Notes under the pieces: generated by a model
What the model saw: the letters and a program-made list of their open reading frames with translations, nothing else
Told to the model about the DNA's origin: nothing
The model's database searches: none
Made by a program: the position numbers and the translations under genes
Assembly: GCF_019722725.1 (NCBI RefSeq)
Contig: NZ_CP077941.1
Span: forward strand, 62,001 to 126,000
Length of the DNA: 64,000 nucleotides
Reading direction: 5' to 3'
Source: Vreelandella profundi
GTDB lineage: Bacteria > Pseudomonadota > Gammaproteobacteria > Pseudomonadales > Halomonadaceae
Shown here: in pieces, positions 49,724-59,159 of the stretch
Layout: the number at the start of each line of letters is the position of its first letter
Numbering within the stretch: position 1 is the stretch's first letter

Positions 49724-49906
49724 ATGGCAGCAACGATCAAGTTTACTCAGATCCGCAGCACCATCGGCATTTTGCCTAAGCACAAGGCCACTATGAAAGG
49801 CCTGGGTCTGCGTCGCATCGGTCAGACGGTTGAACTGGAAGACACCCCTGCCGTACGCGGCATGATCAACAAGGTTAACTACCTTGTGCGCGTTGAGGGA
49901 GAGTAA
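49724..49906 (+). CDS. rpmD: 50S ribosomal protein L30
   Basis: A 60-residue protein ([39 protein letters not shown]). It starts 6 bases after rpsE and ends 3 bases before rplO. Confidence 0.97.
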   Translation: MAATIKFTQIRSTIGILPKHKATMKGLGLRRIGQTVELEDTPAVRGMINKVNYLVRVEGE

Positions 49907-49909
49907 TCC

Positions 49910-50344
49910 ATGAAACTTAATACCTTAAGCCCAGCACCGGGCTCCAAACACGCTGCAAAGCGCGTTGGTCGTGGTATCGGTTCCGGTCTTGGTAAGACCG
50001 GTGGCCGTGGTCACAAAGGTCAGAAATCACGCAGTGGCGGTAGCGTCAAGCCTGGTTTCGAAGGCGGTCAGATGCCTTTGCAGCGTCGTTTGCCGAAATT
50101 CGGTTTTACGTCTGCAAAATCACTAGTATCTGAAGAAGTACGCCTGGCCGAACTTGCTAAAGTAGCCGATGGTGAAGTCACCATGGCCACTTTGAAGCAA
50201 GCCAACGTGCTGAAGGACTCTACGCTACACGCGAAGATCATCCTTTCTGGCGAATTGAAAACGGCAGTTACCGTTCGCGGAATCAAGGTCACCAAAGGTG
50301 CCCGTGAAGCGATCGAAGCTGCTGGCGGCAAGGTAGAGGACTAA
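49910..50344 (+). CDS. rplO: 50S ribosomal protein L15
   Basis: A 144-residue late-assembly protein with the Gly/Arg-rich N-terminal tail ([32 protein letters not shown]). Its TAA directly abuts the secY ATG, so SecY translation is coupled to it. Confidence 0.98.
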   Translation: MKLNTLSPAPGSKHAAKRVGRGIGSGLGKTGGRGHKGQKSRSGGSVKPGFEGGQMPLQRRLPKFGFTSAKSLVSEEVRLAELAKVADGEVTMATLKQANVLKDSTLHAKIILSGELKTAVTVRGIKVTKGAREAIEAAGGKVED

Positions 50345-51676
50345 ATGGCCAAGTCAGGAAAAATGCCGGCGATGGGCAGCGGTCTGAGTGAACTGTGGGC
50401 GCGTTTGCGCTTCGTGCTCCTCGCCATCGTGGTGTACCGTATTGGTGCCCACATTCCCGTTCCCGGTATCAATCCTGACCAGCTTGCTGCCTTGTTTAGG
50501 GAGCAACAGGGTACTATCTTGGGCATGTTTAACATGTTCTCGGGTGGTGCTCTGGAGCGCATGAGCGTCCTCGCCCTGGGCATTATGCCCTACATTTCGG
50601 CGTCGATTATCATGCAGCTCATGACTGCGGTCTCCCCTCATCTTGAGCAGCTCAAGAAAGAGGGTGAGGCTGGCCGCCGCAAGATTAGCCAGTACACCCG
50701 CTACGGCACGGTGATACTGGCGTTTGTCCAGGCTACCGGCATGTCCGTCGGTCTGGCTAGCCAAGGTATCGCGTACAGCGCTGACTTCAGCTTCTTCTTC
50801 ACCGCCGTGGTTACATTTGTATCAGGCGCGGTGTTTATGATGTGGCTAGGTGAGCAAATTACCGAGAAGGGTATCGGCAACGGTATTTCGCTGCTGATCT
50901 TCGCGGGTATTGTCGCTGGGCTACCTAGTGCCGTGGGCCAAGCCTTTGAGCTTGCCCGTAACGAAGGCGCTTGGAATGTTCTGCCGCTGTTAGCGTTGTC
51001 TGTGTTAGGTATTGCGACTGTCGCCTTCGTAGTTTTCATTGAGCGCGGCCAACGCCGTCTCAAAGTTAACTACCCGCGGCGTCAGGTAGGCAATAAGATG
51101 TATGCAGGCCAAAGCAGTTACCTGCCTTTGAAGGTTAATATGGCTGGTGTTATTCCGGCTATCTTTGCCTCCAGTATTCTACTCTTCCCGGCCTCTATTG
51201 GTCAGTGGGTAGGTGCCGGTGAAGGTATGGAGTGGTTGCAGCGTGCATCCCAGGCATTAGGTCCAGGTCAACCGCTTTACATCTTGCTTTTCGCGGCGGC
51301 AGTGGTATTCTTCTGCTTCTTTTACACAGCGCTGGTCTTCAACCCCAAGGATGTGGCTGACAATCTTAAAAAGTCAGGCGCTTTCCTGCCGGGCATTCGC
51401 CCCGGCGAGCAGACCGCTCGCTATATCGACAAGGTCATGACACGCTTGACCCTGTTCGGTGCCTTGTATATCACTGCGGTTTCCTTGATGCCCCAGTTCT
51501 TGATTGTGGCGTGGAACGTGCCGTTCTTTTTCGGCGGTACCTCGTTGTTAATCGTAGTCGTGGTCATCATGGACTTCATGGCCCAGGTGCAGTCGCATCT
51601 CATGTCGCATCAGTATGACTCAGTGATGAAGAAGTCCAACCTGAAAGGCTACGGTAGCGGCGGTATCATGCGCTGA
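50345..51676 (+). CDS. secY: Preprotein translocase subunit SecY
   Basis: A 443-residue channel protein with ten transmembrane helices. It shows [16 protein letters not shown] in the first helix, [26 protein letters not shown] (signal-sequence gate region) and [23 protein letters not shown] before the C-terminal helices. It forms SecYEG with SecE (24105-24488). It starts at the base following the rplO stop. Confidence 0.98.
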   Translation: MAKSGKMPAMGSGLSELWARLRFVLLAIVVYRIGAHIPVPGINPDQLAALFREQQGTILGMFNMFSGGALERMSVLALGIMPYISASIIMQLMTAVSPHLEQLKKEGEAGRRKISQYTRYGTVILAFVQATGMSVGLASQGIAYSADFSFFFTAVVTFVSGAVFMMWLGEQITEKGIGNGISLLIFAGIVAGLPSAVGQAFELARNEGAWNVLPLLALSVLGIATVAFVVFIERGQRRLKVNYPRRQVGNKMYAGQSSYLPLKVNMAGVIPAIFASSILLFPASIGQWVGAGEGMEWLQRASQALGPGQPLYILLFAAAVVFFCFFYTALVFNPKDVADNLKKSGAFLPGIRPGEQTARYIDKVMTRLTLFGALYITAVSLMPQFLIVAWNVPFFFGGTSLLIVVVVIMDFMAQVQSHLMSHQYDSVMKKSNLKGYGSGGIMR

Positions 51677-51743
51677 GGCGCCGCCCACCCCTATTAAGTT
51701 AGTGAAGGGGGCGAGCCGCGAGCCGGTTTTTGGAGAAAGATCG

Positions 51744-51857
51744 ATGAAAGTTCGAGCTTCCGTAAAGAAAATGTGCCGTAACTGTAAGATCATTCGTCGC
51801 AATGGCGCTGTCCGCGTCATTTGTAGCGAACCACGGCACAAACAGCGCCAGGGTTAA
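51744..51857 (+). CDS. rpmJ: 50S ribosomal protein L36 (zinc-binding form)
   Basis: A 37-residue protein: [20 protein letters not shown] then [17 protein letters not shown]. The zinc ligands Cys11, Cys14, Cys27 and His32 are all present, so this is the C-plus form. It is one residue shorter than the 38-residue E. coli protein (Ser-Glu-Pro where E. coli has Ser-Ala-Glu-Pro). GGAG lies 10 bases upstream. It lies in its usual place between secY and rpsM. Confidence 0.96.
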   Translation: MKVRASVKKMCRNCKIIRRNGAVRVICSEPRHKQRQG

Positions 51858-51885
51858 TACCTCTGGGTTGTTTTAAGCGGGTGCC

Positions 51886-51924
51886 AGCATACCCCTTGCC
51901 TTCGGGCAAATGAAGGGGTATGCT
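51886..51924 (+). promoter_or_regulatory. Long hairpin in the rpmJ-rpsM spacer (alpha operon leader)
   Basis: AGCATACCCCTT (51886-51897) and AAGGGGTATGCT (51913-51924) are perfect 12-base complements, with a nested GCC-TTCG-GGC stem-loop inside. No T run follows immediately. It may be an attenuator or part of the S4-responsive leader of rpsM. Confidence 0.6.
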
Positions 51925-51981
51925 GTTGCGCCTTTTGTAGATGAATAAACGAGCAAGCCGCTCAAATTTCGGAGTAAGCTG

Positions 51982-52338
51982 ATGGCCCGTATTGCAGGCG
52001 TCAATATCCCGGACAACAAGCATGCGGCGATCTCGCTGACCTATATCTTCGGGATTGGCCGTACTCGTGCTGAGCATATCTGTGCAGCAGCCGGTATTGC
52101 CATTACTGCCAAGATCCAGGATCTGTCTTCTGAAGAAGTCGACACCCTGCGTTCTGAAGTTGGTAAGTACACCGTAGAAGGCGACCTTCGTCGTGATGTT
52201 ACGCTTAATATTAAGCGTCTCATGGACTTAGGTTGCTACCGTGGTCTGCGTCATCGTCGTAGTCTTCCGCTGCGTGGTCAGCGGACTAAGACTAACGCGC
52301 GCACCCGTAAGGGCCCGCGTAAGCCGATCCGCAAATAA
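51982..52338 (+). CDS. rpsM: 30S ribosomal protein S13
   Basis: A 118-residue head protein contacting the P-site tRNA and the 50S subunit ([41 protein letters not shown]). CGGAG precedes the ATG. It opens the alpha group. Confidence 0.98.
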   Translation: MARIAGVNIPDNKHAAISLTYIFGIGRTRAEHICAAAGIAITAKIQDLSSEEVDTLRSEVGKYTVEGDLRRDVTLNIKRLMDLGCYRGLRHRRSLPLRGQRTKTNARTRKGPRKPIRK

Positions 52339-52390
52339 TACGCCGGCTCTTTAATAGAGAGCCGGTGTAACGACAGGAATAGACATCAAC

Positions 52391-52777
52391 ATGGCTAACC
52401 CGCGTAGTAACCGTAAAAAGGTTAAAAAGCAGGTAGTGGACGCGATTGCGCATATCCATGCCTCTTTTAACAACACGATCGTGACGATCACAGACCGCCA
52501 GGGCAATGCGCTTTCTTGGGCAACTGCCGGTGGTTCGGGTTTTCGTGGTTCTCGCAAGAGCACCCCGTTCGCTGCTCAAGTGGCAAGTGAACGTGCAGCA
52601 ACTGCTGCAGCCGAGTATGGTGTGAAAAACGTAGACGTACTGGTTAAAGGCCCAGGGCCCGGTCGTGAATCCGCCGTGCGTGCACTTAACGCCGCCGGCT
52701 TCCGCGTGCAAAGCATCACAGACGCGACGCCCATTCCTCACAATGGCTGCCGTCCGCCTAAGAAACGCCGCGTTTAA
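52391..52777 (+). CDS. rpsK: 30S ribosomal protein S11
   Basis: A 128-residue platform protein ([54 protein letters not shown]). The asparagine-glycine in the C-terminal HNGC is the site of isoaspartate formation in E. coli. Confidence 0.98.
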   Translation: MANPRSNRKKVKKQVVDAIAHIHASFNNTIVTITDRQGNALSWATAGGSGFRGSRKSTPFAAQVASERAATAAAEYGVKNVDVLVKGPGPGRESAVRALNAAGFRVQSITDATPIPHNGCRPPKKRRV

Positions 52778-52789
52778 GGAGACAGATTC

Positions 52790-53410
52790 ATGGCTCGTTA
52801 TATTGGACCGAAGTGCAAACTGTCTCGTCGTGAAGGCACCGATCTCTTTTTAAAGAGTGGCGTGACTCCCTTCGAGAAAAAGTGTAAATCCGAGCAAATC
52901 CCGGGTGTACACGGCCAGCGTCGTCAACGTCTTTCAGACTACGGCTTGCAGCTTCGCGAGAAGCAAAAAGTACGTCGCATGTATGGCGTACTCGAAAAGC
53001 AGTTCCGCAACTACTACAAAGAAGCTGCTCGCCTGAAAGGCGCGACCGGTGAAGTATTGTTGCAGTTGTTAGAATCCCGACTGGATAACGTCGTCTATCG
53101 TATGGGCTTTGGCTCGACTCGCTCTGAAGCGCGTCAGCTAGTAAGCCACAAGGCGATTTCCGTGAATGGACGTACCGTTAACGTGGCTTCCTATCAGGTT
53201 AAGCCAGGTGACGTTGTTTCCATTCGCGAAAAGGCGAAGAACCAAGCACGTATTCAAAGCGCACTGTCCATTGCGGCAAACCGTGGCGATATCGTTTGGA
53301 TCGAGATCGACGCCAAGAAGATGGAAGGCACTTTCAAGGCTCTGCCTGAACGCGGTGACCTGACTGCCGACATCAACGAAAACCTGATCGTCGAGCTGTA
53401 CTCCAAGTAA
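52790..53410 (+). CDS. rpsD: 30S ribosomal protein S4
   Basis: A 206-residue 16S assembly initiator and usual repressor of the alpha operon ([42 protein letters not shown], the S4 RNA-binding motif). No zinc cysteines are present at the N-terminus. A set of 14-base repeats follows before rpoA. Confidence 0.98.
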   Translation: MARYIGPKCKLSRREGTDLFLKSGVTPFEKKCKSEQIPGVHGQRRQRLSDYGLQLREKQKVRRMYGVLEKQFRNYYKEAARLKGATGEVLLQLLESRLDNVVYRMGFGSTRSEARQLVSHKAISVNGRTVNVASYQVKPGDVVSIREKAKNQARIQSALSIAANRGDIVWIEIDAKKMEGTFKALPERGDLTADINENLIVELYSK

Positions 53411-53476
53411 GCAGCGTTAATTAAGTAAGAGTCTGCTTCTTGAAGCCCGGACGGGTAGCGTAGCTCTCCGTCCGGT

Positions 53477-53514
53477 TGCTCTTGAGTACATGCTCTTGAG
53501 CCTATGCTCTTGAG
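53477..53514 (+). repeat. Three 14-base-period repeats between rpsD and rpoA
   Basis: TGCTCTTGAG occurs at 53477-53486, 53491-53500 and 53505-53514, with exact 14-base spacing. They lie in the 140-base spacer upstream of the rpoA ATG. Confidence 0.8.
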
Positions 53515-53550
53515 ACTGAGTATCCGTTTGGCAGCCTGAAAGGTGTTCAT

Positions 53551-54546
53551 ATGCAGCGTTCAGTGACAGAGTTTCTCCGCCCTCGCGACATCAAGGTCGA
53601 AGAAATCAGCGCACATCACGCCAAAATCGTACTCGAACCGTTCGAGCGCGGATTTGGTCACACCCTTGGGAATGCACTGCGTCGCATTCTGCTTTCGTCT
53701 ATGCCCGGCTGTGCCGTGGTAGAGGCTGAAATTGCCGGTGTAGAGCATGAGTACAGTGCGCTCGAAGGGGTGCAGGAAGATGTTATTGAAATCCTCCTGA
53801 ACTTGAAAGATGTTGCGATCAAGATGCACAGCCGCGATGAGGCGGTGCTCACGCTGAACAAGCAGGGCCCAGCCGTCGTCACCGCAGGCGACATTGCGCT
53901 TGATCATAGCGTCGAAATCGTCAACCCGGACCACGTCATTGCTCATGTCAATGAAGGTGCCGAGCTGAAAATTCAGCTTAAGGTAGCGCTGGGTCGTGGC
54001 TACGAACCGGCTGACGCCCGCGGCTCTGATGAAGAGTCACGTGCTATTGGCCGCCTGCAGCTGGATGCCACCTTCAGCCCTGTCCGCCGCGTTTCCTACT
54101 CGGTTGAGGCCGCTCGTGTTGAGCAGCGCACCGACCTCGATAAGCTAATTATCGATTTGGAAACCGACGGTACCCTGGATCCGGAAGAGGCTATCCGTCG
54201 CAGTGCGACCATTCTGCAAGAGCAGCTGGCCGCCTTCGTCGACCTGGAAGCTGATAAAGAACAGGAAGTCGAAGAAGAAGAGGATCACGTTGATCCAATT
54301 CTATTGCGCCCCGTAGACGATCTTGAGTTGACCGTTCGTAGCGCGAACTGCCTAAAAGCCGAGAATATTTATTACATTGGTGATTTGATTCAGCGCACAG
54401 AAGTTGAGCTGTTGAAGACGCCGAACCTCGGTAAAAAGTCTTTGAATGAAATCAAAGATGTATTGGCGGCGCGCAGCTTGTCCCTCGGCATGCGGTTGGA
54501 AAATTGGCCACCGGCAAGCCTGAAGGACGACAAGGCCTCCGCGTGA
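53551..54546 (+). CDS. rpoA: RNA polymerase alpha subunit
   Basis: A 331-residue subunit. The N-terminal dimerisation domain has [23 protein letters not shown]; after the acidic linker (about 235-250, [12 protein letters not shown]) the C-terminal domain has [28 protein letters not shown], which binds UP elements and activators. AGGTG lies upstream of the ATG. It is two residues longer than E. coli alpha. Confidence 0.99.
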   Translation: MQRSVTEFLRPRDIKVEEISAHHAKIVLEPFERGFGHTLGNALRRILLSSMPGCAVVEAEIAGVEHEYSALEGVQEDVIEILLNLKDVAIKMHSRDEAVLTLNKQGPAVVTAGDIALDHSVEIVNPDHVIAHVNEGAELKIQLKVALGRGYEPADARGSDEESRAIGRLQLDATFSPVRRVSYSVEAARVEQRTDLDKLIIDLETDGTLDPEEAIRRSATILQEQLAAFVDLEADKEQEVEEEEDHVDPILLRPVDDLELTVRSANCLKAENIYYIGDLIQRTEVELLKTPNLGKKSLNEIKDVLAARSLSLGMRLENWPPASLKDDKASA

Positions 54547-54585
54547 GTGTCGACTTGAGTCCCAGTTTGGTAAGGAATTACAACC

Positions 54586-54972
54586 ATGCGTCATCGTAAG
54601 AGTGGTCGTCATCTGAATCGTACCAGCTCGCATCGTCAGGCAATGTTTAAAAACATGTCTGTCTCGCTGGTCGAGCATGAAGTCATTAAGACAACCCTGC
54701 CGAAAGCCAAGGAACTGCGTCGCGTTATCGAGCCGCTGATCACCTTGTCTAAGCAGGATAGCGTTGCAAACCGTCGCTTGGCGTTTGCCCGTACGCGTTC
54801 TAAAGAAGTGGTCGGCAAACTGTTCAACGAATTAGGTCCGCGTTACGCTGAGCGTCCGGGTGGTTACATCCGTATTCTTAAGTGCGGTTTCCGCACCGGC
54901 GACAACGCGCCTATGGCGTATGTTGAGCTAGTTGATCGTCCCGTTGTTGAAGAAGCCGCAGCAGAAGAGTAA
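54586..54972 (+). CDS. rplQ: 50S ribosomal protein L17
   Basis: A 128-residue protein ([65 protein letters not shown]). It is the last gene of the S10-spc-alpha block and is followed by a strong terminator. Confidence 0.98.
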   Translation: MRHRKSGRHLNRTSSHRQAMFKNMSVSLVEHEVIKTTLPKAKELRRVIEPLITLSKQDSVANRRLAFARTRSKEVVGKLFNELGPRYAERPGGYIRILKCGFRTGDNAPMAYVELVDRPVVEEAAAEE

Positions 54973-55004
54973 TCCTCTGTCGTTAGCGTCTTGAATAGCG
55001 AATG

Positions 55005-55034
55005 AAAACCGACCCTCTTGGGTCGGTTTTTTTT
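55005..55034 (+). terminator. Terminator of the alpha operon
   Basis: An 11-bp stem AAAACCGACCC/GGGTCGGTTTT with a TCTT loop runs into eight T. It begins 33 bases after the rplQ stop. Confidence 0.94.
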
Positions 55035-55182
55035 ATGCCTATCAGCTAACACTCTCCAGGTGAGCAGGCGTGGGTATATACTCGGCATATTATAGATAGC
55101 CAAAATGACTACTTTGCCGCCATGGGAAAGCCTTGCGTTGCGCCTTGAGTGTGGCATGGTAGTGAACCAGTAGAATCTATCA

Positions 55183-55211
55183 ATCAGTCGAAACTAACGA
55201 TCAGTCGAAAC
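55183..55211 (+). repeat. Direct repeat upstream of the carboxypeptidase gene
   Basis: ATCAGTCGAAAC occurs at 55183-55194 and 55200-55211, period 17. It lies between the alpha-operon terminator and the next gene; no promoter is clear in this spacer. Confidence 0.6.
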
Positions 55212-55256
55212 AATGGGCTAGTACGAGCGCGTTGATAACGAGCAAGGGGCAGAGGC

Positions 55257-56651
55257 ATGTATGCGAGGGTAAAACACGCTGTCGGTAGAGCATCGGCGGC
55301 ATGGGCAGTGAGTATGGGGCTACTACTTATGCTGTCATTGATCACAAGCGCTCACGCTGACAATCCTCGCTATGCGGGCATTGTGGTCGATTTAGATAAT
55401 GGCGAAGTGCTGTATGCCGAAAATATCGATGATCAGCGCTATCCTGCATCGCTTACTAAAATGATGACGCTGTATTTGACCTTTGAAGCGCTTCAAGCCG
55501 GTACCCTGCGTATTGACCAGCCCTTGCCCGTTTCTAGCTTTGCCGCTGCTAAGCCAGCCGTAAAGCTCTGGCTGGCGGCGGGTAGCTCTATTCCTGTTGA
55601 TACCGCCATACGTGCACTGGCGGTACGTTCGGCTAACGATGTCGCTGCGGTGATAGCCGAAGCGCTAGGCGGCACCGAAGAGCGCTTCAGTGACATGATG
55701 ACCACCAAAGCGCGTGAACTAGGCATGCACGGCACGACCTTTCGCAATGCCTCCGGTTTGCCGGATGACGGCCAGGTGACTACCGCGCGCGATATGCTGA
55801 CGCTTTCTGTGCGCGTGATGCAGGATTTCCCTCAGTACTATCATTATTTTGGCCTGCAAGAGTTCACGTATCGTGGCACTCGGCATACCAGCCACAATCG
55901 CTTAGTGCGTGACTACCCAGGGGCTGATGGTCTTAAGACCGGGTTTATTCGTGCCTCTGGTTTTAACGTGGCAACGACGGCCGTGCACGGCAATCGCCGG
56001 CTGATGGCTGTTGTGATGGGCGGCTTTTCCGCTCAGTCTCGCGACACGCATATGGCTAACTTGCTCGACCGCAGCTTTTTGCGCGCATCGCTACGCGATC
56101 AGCAAAACTGGATGGCGAGCACCAATGTCGCCCAGGAATTTATGACGTTTGGGCCCACCGCGTTGATGCCGCCCCAGCCGGTTTCACCGCCTGCGCCGCG
56201 CCAGCCTATGTTGGCTGTCGTGGAAACCGTGCCGTCGCCCGCTCCCTCTTCCTCTCTGTCTTCAGCGCCCGCGCGAGATCTCGATGCGCAGCTGGCCGAT
56301 GTGTCGAGCATACAGCGCCCCAGCGAGCAGCAAACCACGCAGCAGCGCGATCCCTTACAGGCTTTTATTGAGCGTGAGCAGCAGATGGCGTCGGTATCTG
56401 AAGCCGGTGGCAGTTGGGGAATCCAGGTAGGCGCGTTTAGCCAAGAAATGCAGGCAAGGCAGCTTGCCCAGCAGGCGGCGCAGCGGGTAGACCAAAGCGT
56501 TGGTGGCCGTGTTGAAGTAGACACCATCGCTGGTCAAACACCGGTTTACCGAGCCCGCTTAGTCGCGCTCGATGAGCAGCGTGCGCGTCAGGCCTGCCGC
56601 CAGCTAAACTCTCAAGGCATGGACTGCATGGTAGTCAACGCCAGCTTATAG
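55257..56651 (+). CDS. D-alanyl-D-alanine carboxypeptidase (PBP5/6-like) with C-terminal SPOR domain
   Basis: A 464-residue exported protein: signal peptide to about residue 35 (TSAHA-D), then a low-molecular-mass penicillin-binding domain with S65-L-T-K68, S125-A-N127 and K227-T-G229. It should trim the terminal D-Ala of peptidoglycan pentapeptides in the periplasm. Instead of the C-terminal amphipathic anchor of E. coli PBP5, a Pro/Ser/Gln-rich linker (about 300-380) leads to a SPOR domain (GGSWGIQVGAFSQEMQARQL to the end), which normally binds denuded septal glycan. AGGGGCAGAGG precedes the ATG. It is a single gene with its own terminator. Confidence 0.93.
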   Translation: MYARVKHAVGRASAAWAVSMGLLLMLSLITSAHADNPRYAGIVVDLDNGEVLYAENIDDQRYPASLTKMMTLYLTFEALQAGTLRIDQPLPVSSFAAAKPAVKLWLAAGSSIPVDTAIRALAVRSANDVAAVIAEALGGTEERFSDMMTTKARELGMHGTTFRNASGLPDDGQVTTARDMLTLSVRVMQDFPQYYHYFGLQEFTYRGTRHTSHNRLVRDYPGADGLKTGFIRASGFNVATTAVHGNRRLMAVVMGGFSAQSRDTHMANLLDRSFLRASLRDQQNWMASTNVAQEFMTFGPTALMPPQPVSPPAPRQPMLAVVETVPSPAPSSSLSSAPARDLDAQLADVSSIQRPSEQQTTQQRDPLQAFIEREQQMASVSEAGGSWGIQVGAFSQEMQARQLAQQAAQRVDQSVGGRVEVDTIAGQTPVYRARLVALDEQRARQACRQLNSQGMDCMVVNASL

Positions 56652-56670
56652 CGCGTTGCACTGGCACATC

Positions 56671-56704
56671 ACCCCGCCAATCTTCGTTGGCGGGGTTTTT
56701 TTTT
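56671..56704 (+). terminator. Terminator of the carboxypeptidase gene
   Basis: A 10-bp stem ACCCCGCCAA/TTGGCGGGGT with a TCTTCG loop runs into nine T, starting 20 bases after the stop. Confidence 0.94.
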
Positions 56705-56730
56705 AGGTAGTTAATGAAAAGGAGGCTGCA

Positions 56731-57606
56731 GTGACAACGTCGTTGAAAGGCATTCTCAGCATGTGTCTGGGCGTATTTTTTCTAGCGATGGGTGACGCCG
56801 TCGCCAAGTGGCTTGGTGAGGTGCACTCGCCCCTGCAGATTATTTTCTTTCGCACGCTGATATCACTGCCGCTGATCGCGCTGCTGGCCTATTTCTCGGG
56901 AGGGCTGCGTACACTGGGTACTCGCAGGCCGGGGATGCATGCCGTACGAGGTTTGATTTATACCGGCACCATGGTGTTCTTTGTAGTGGGCTTAACACTG
57001 CTCCCACTGGCCGAGGCGACGGCGATTGCATTTGTAGCGCCGCTATTTGTCACGCTGCTGTCGGTGCCTTTGCTTGGCGAGCGAATTGCGCCGCCGGTGC
57101 TAGCCGCCTCGCTGGTGGGTTTTATCGGTGTGCTGGTGGTGGTTCGCCCGGGGGGCGGTGCCTTTCAAATAGGCACGCTCAGCATGATAGCGGCGGCCGT
57201 GTTTTATGCGCTTATGATGATTACAGCGCGTCGCTACGGTGCTCGCGAGCACCTCTGGGCCATGGTGTTTTATGTCACGCTAGTGCCGTTCTTAGTCACC
57301 GCAGTGAGTTTGCCTTGGGTGTGGCAAACGCCCCAGCTTTGGCACTGGGCAGGTTTCATGGCATCGGGCGTGCTCGGCGTGGCGGCAACGGTGTTTATCA
57401 CCCTGGCCTTTCGGTTTGCTCCGGCGGCTATCGCCGCACCGTTTGATTACACCGCCATGCTTTGGGCCGTGATACTGGGCTGGTGGTTTTGGGGTGAAAT
57501 GCCGGACATCTGGGTGTGGGTGGGCAGCGTCTTGATTGTGGGTAGTGGCATTGCCGTGGCGTACTACGACCGTCGGACTACTTTAAAACGCCGCCCAACT
57601 TCTTAG
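56731..57606 (+). CDS. DMT-superfamily (EamA) transporter
   Basis: A 291-residue inner-membrane protein with ten hydrophobic helices in two EamA repeats. The first ends near EATAIAFVAPLFVTLLSVPLLGE, the second near AIAAPFDYTAMLWAVILGWWFWGE, the paired family motifs. The start is GTG with AAGGAGG at good spacing. The family exports metabolites such as amino acids or takes up related compounds; the substrate cannot be inferred. It converges on the ygiD-like dioxygenase gene with 8 bases between stops. Confidence 0.9.
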   Translation: MTTSLKGILSMCLGVFFLAMGDAVAKWLGEVHSPLQIIFFRTLISLPLIALLAYFSGGLRTLGTRRPGMHAVRGLIYTGTMVFFVVGLTLLPLAEATAIAFVAPLFVTLLSVPLLGERIAPPVLAASLVGFIGVLVVVRPGGGAFQIGTLSMIAAAVFYALMMITARRYGAREHLWAMVFYVTLVPFLVTAVSLPWVWQTPQLWHWAGFMASGVLGVAATVFITLAFRFAPAAIAAPFDYTAMLWAVILGWWFWGEMPDIWVWVGSVLIVGSGIAVAYYDRRTTLKRRPTS

Positions 57607-57614
57607 CCGGGCGC

Positions 57615-58352
57615 TCAAGCAAACTGATAAACATCCATCGCCAGCACGCCGTGCTCAACGCTGTGATGTAGCTGGGTTGCCTCGTTACCGGCGCCCATTG
57701 CGACAAGCAGCGGTTGAAAGTGCTCTGGCGTAGGGTGGTTCCTATTGGCCTGCGGAGCCTTTTCCCAGTGCAGCAGCGCGTCACGATCATTGGCAACTAT
57801 ATGGGTGCTCACCCAGCTTGAAAACTCATCTACCCAGGCGGGCATTTGACTGCCCATCGGCATCAGCTCATACAGGTTATGGGTCAGGCTGCCTGAGCCA
57901 ATAATCAAAATATCTTCTTCTCGCAGTGACGACAGCCGTTCGCCGAGTGCGACAAGCTCGGTATTCCCCCAATGCACGGGCAATGATAGTGAAACGACGG
58001 GCACATCGGCAGCCGGAAACATCAATGAAAGTGGCACCCAGGCACCGTGATCCATACCACGCTCTACTCGCTCGGCACCCAGCAACAGCGCCAGCCGTTC
58101 GGCCAGCTCAGGGTCGCCTGACGCAGGGTACTGGCATTCGAAAAGCGCCCGTGGGAAGCCTTTGAAATCATGAATCGTTTCTGGCTTGGCGGTCGTGCTG
58201 ACCTTGAGTGACGAACTCTCCCAGTGTGCCGATATCACGATGACGGCGTTAGGCGAGAGCCGCTTGCCCAGTTCGCGTAGAAAGGCATGCGCAGGGGTTT
58301 TATTAAGCGCCAGCATAGGTGAGCCGTGGGAAATAAACAGGCTAGGTAACAT
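57615..58352 (-). CDS. ygiD: LigB-type extradiol dioxygenase (YgiD, 4,5-DOPA dioxygenase family)
   Basis: A 245-residue member of the DodA/YgiD class III extradiol dioxygenase family. Candidate metal-site histidines are His9 (FISHGSP), His43 (SAHWES) and His158 (GSLTHNL), with DHGAWVPL at 101-108. E. coli YgiD is a zinc enzyme acting on L-DOPA; the natural substrate here is unknown. The ATG is preceded by GGAG. It is a single gene, convergent with the DMT transporter; a DoxX remnant lies upstream, an association also seen as intact DoxX-YgiD pairs in other proteobacteria. Confidence 0.9.
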   Translation of the reverse strand: MLPSLFISHGSPMLALNKTPAHAFLRELGKRLSPNAVIVISAHWESSSLKVSTTAKPETIHDFKGFPRALFECQYPASGDPELAERLALLLGAERVERGMDHGAWVPLSLMFPAADVPVVSLSLPVHWGNTELVALGERLSSLREEDILIIGSGSLTHNLYELMPMGSQMPAWVDEFSSWVSTHIVANDRDALLHWEKAPQANRNHPTPEHFQPLLVAMGAGNEATQLHHSVEHGVLAMDVYQFA

Positions 58353-58408
58353 GAGTGGTTCTCCATCGCAGTGCCAGCGCTAGCGGTAAGCAAGCGCTGG
58401 CGATAACG

Positions 58409-58543
58409 TTAGGCAAAGCGGCGATCTAACACCCAGCGCCCACTTCCTAGGCCGGCTTGAACGATCAGCACCAGCGTCCAAAATATCGGGAATTCCCAGC
58501 CGCCCGCACAAACGTAACGAGATGCCCAAGCTGATTCATGAGG
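58409..58543 (-). pseudogene. 3' remnant of a DoxX-family gene
   Basis: Read on the minus strand in one frame, 44 codons end in TAA at 58411-58409 and encode HESAWASRYVCAGGWEFPIF continuing WTLVLIVQAGLGSGRWVLD, the C-terminal end of DoxX-family membrane proteins. The reading frame enters from inside the last codons of thiE in another frame; no start codon, ribosome-binding site or N-terminal helices remain. It looks like a deletion that joined thiE to the tail of a doxX gene. Confidence 0.75.
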
Positions 58544-59159
58544 CCGTTGCCGCTTTAAACGCCCGCGCGGCTTGAGCCGGGTCGGGCTGGCCGCAAATAG
58601 CTGAAATAACCGCTAAGCCGTTTGCGCCTGCGCGCCGTACAGAGTGCGCGTGTTCAGCCTTTAACCCGCCAATGGCAACGCTGGGGAGCCGGCATGCGGC
58701 TACCAGCGCCGCTAGGCCGTCAAAGCCGACCGGCTGCGCGTGGTCTTGCTTACTTCCGGTGGCAAACACCGGGCCAATTCCCACATAGTCGAGCAGTGTC
58801 ATTGGCGCTGCTTCAAGCTGGGCAAGCGTGTTGATCGACAGGCCAATAATCGCCTGCGCGCCCATCGCTGCCCGCGCCTCTTGCACAGCGGTGTCGCTTT
58901 GCCCTACGTGTAAACCGTCTGCCTGGCTTTCTAGCGCTACCGCTAAGCGGTCGTTAATAATCAGCGGTACGCCGGTGCCGGCCAGCACGCTTTTCAGCCG
59001 CTTGGCTTGTGCAATCATCTGAGAGTCGCTGGCGTGCTTATCACGTAGCTGGACGATCGTCACGCCGCCGTTTACCGCTGCTTCGACCGTTTTTTCCAAG
59101 CCATAGTCGTGGCATAGCGCCGCATCGGTGACTAAATACAGCGACAGATCAAACGGCAT
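58536..59159 (-). CDS. thiE: Thiamine-phosphate synthase
   Basis: A 207-residue TIM-barrel enzyme that couples HMP-PP and HET-P to thiamine phosphate. LYLVTDAALC starts it; VTIVQLRDKHASD, LIINDRLAVAL, GLHVGQSD, YVGIGPVFATGSKQDH and VAIGGLKAEH are the standard motifs. ATG 59159 overlaps the end of thiM by 11 bases. A much longer reading to 59354 runs back into thiM and is not used. Its 3' end abuts the DoxX remnant. Confidence 0.95.
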   Translation of the reverse strand: MPFDLSLYLVTDAALCHDYGLEKTVEAAVNGGVTIVQLRDKHASDSQMIAQAKRLKSVLAGTGVPLIINDRLAVALESQADGLHVGQSDTAVQEARAAMGAQAIIGLSINTLAQLEAAPMTLLDYVGIGPVFATGSKQDHAQPVGFDGLAALVAACRLPSVAIGGLKAEHAHSVRRAGANGLAVISAICGQPDPAQAARAFKAATAS

